A stretch of 64,000 nucleotides of DNA from Pholis gunnellus (Eukaryota; Chordata; Actinopteri; Perciformes; Pholidae): assembly GCA_910591455.2 (NCBI GenBank), contig OU342817.1, positions 4,223,980 through 4,287,979 on the forward strand. Reading direction: 5' to 3'. The translations under genes were made by a program, and so were the position numbers. Shown in pieces: positions 63,362 to 64,000 of this stretch (position 1 is its first letter; each line of letters opens with the position of its first letter). The notes beneath the pieces are model-generated. The model worked only from the letters and a program-made list of their open reading frames with translations, was not told where the DNA came from and made no database searches.

Positions 63362-64000
63362 GTGAGGCAACAGGAAGTTAAAGCAAAGCTCAGGACAGAC
63401 ATCTCACCCGCTAGTAGGCGTTAACGTTTAAGTCACGATTATCCTGGTCAAAATAATTGATGTCAACCTGATCATCATCAAAATATCTGTCACCGTTTTT
63501 AACTTTTTAAGACTTTCTGCGTGGCCAAAACGTACGACTTCTTTGCACACTTCACATGTAATTCAAGCAAGATGGCCGCCTACACAAAGGCAGCGTTACA
63601 ATGAAGAAGACTGTGGAGCAAGGCTATTAGAGTTTTGACTTTTCAGTGTTTGTTTTAGTTTTTATACATTTAGTATAGAAGTTTTAGTTTGTTTCTTTTC
63701 GGGGCCACGTTTACTGTCTCAGAAGTACGGCGCTACATAAACATAGAAGATACATAGCTGCAGTACCGTGTATGAATGGCCATGATGTTTCATCTTCACT
63801 ACTGCATAGAGCCATCTCCTTGAATGTCGAGTCGGTTAAATGTCTCGGGAATTCTCCTTTTCCCAGTAGTGATAATCTCTGTTGTATCTAAAGAAACTGA
63901 CATTAGGGGAGAGCAGTACACGTTAGTACCTGGACTTTCAAATCCCGTCTTTATGGAGCTAAACACACGAAGACGAGAGAGAGAACGTGTGAACCACGTC

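Overview
The window is vertebrate nuclear DNA, most likely from a percomorph-type teleost fish. It has spliced genes with GT-AG introns, long (CA)n, (GT)n and (CT)n microsatellites, and many degenerate non-autonomous repeats of kinds that are abundant in ray-finned fish. There is no operon, CRISPR array or other prokaryotic feature. I found seven protein-coding genes by joining exons whose phases agree and whose joined protein matches a known vertebrate family. Exon coordinates were assigned by eye, without transcript evidence.

Layout. 1-5256: repeat-rich sequence with no gene seen, presumably including the kcnj9 3' UTR. 5257-13696 (minus): kcnj9-like Kir3/GIRK potassium channel, 7 coding exons. 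13.7-15.6 kb: intergenic and probable kcnj9 5' region. 15594-19286 (plus): eif3f, 8 exons. 20046-20651 (minus): apoo/MIC26-like MICOS subunit in one uninterrupted exon, tail to tail with eif3f. 21665-24483 (plus): dnaaf6 (pih1d3), 6 exons. 26056-38134 (plus): pip4p1 (tmem55b), 7 exons with long repeat-filled introns. 38.1-49.9 kb: gene-poor, microsatellite-rich spacer. 49962-55092 (plus): etv3l-like ETS transcription factor, 5 coding exons. 56219 to beyond the right edge (plus): lig1 (DNA ligase 1); only the non-catalytic N-terminal region lies inside the window.

The genes do not form a pathway: they cover ion channel, translation initiation, mitochondrial cristae, cilia assembly, lysosome, transcription and DNA replication functions. 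kcnj9 and etv3l both have human orthologues in 1q23, so part of the window may keep an ancestral linkage.

I found no convincing new biological system. The points most worth a second look are: the intron-split kcnj9 core with a long N-terminal extension and altered C-terminal tail; the single-exon apoo; a large N-terminal expansion of lig1 built from a coding minisatellite and a purine-rich acidic exon, with a possible 60-nt cassette exon; a shortened, glycine-rich segment in the etv3l ETS domain; candidate E2F, CRE/X-box and TOP elements at three promoters; and several inverted-repeat elements, two of them in introns as copies of one family.
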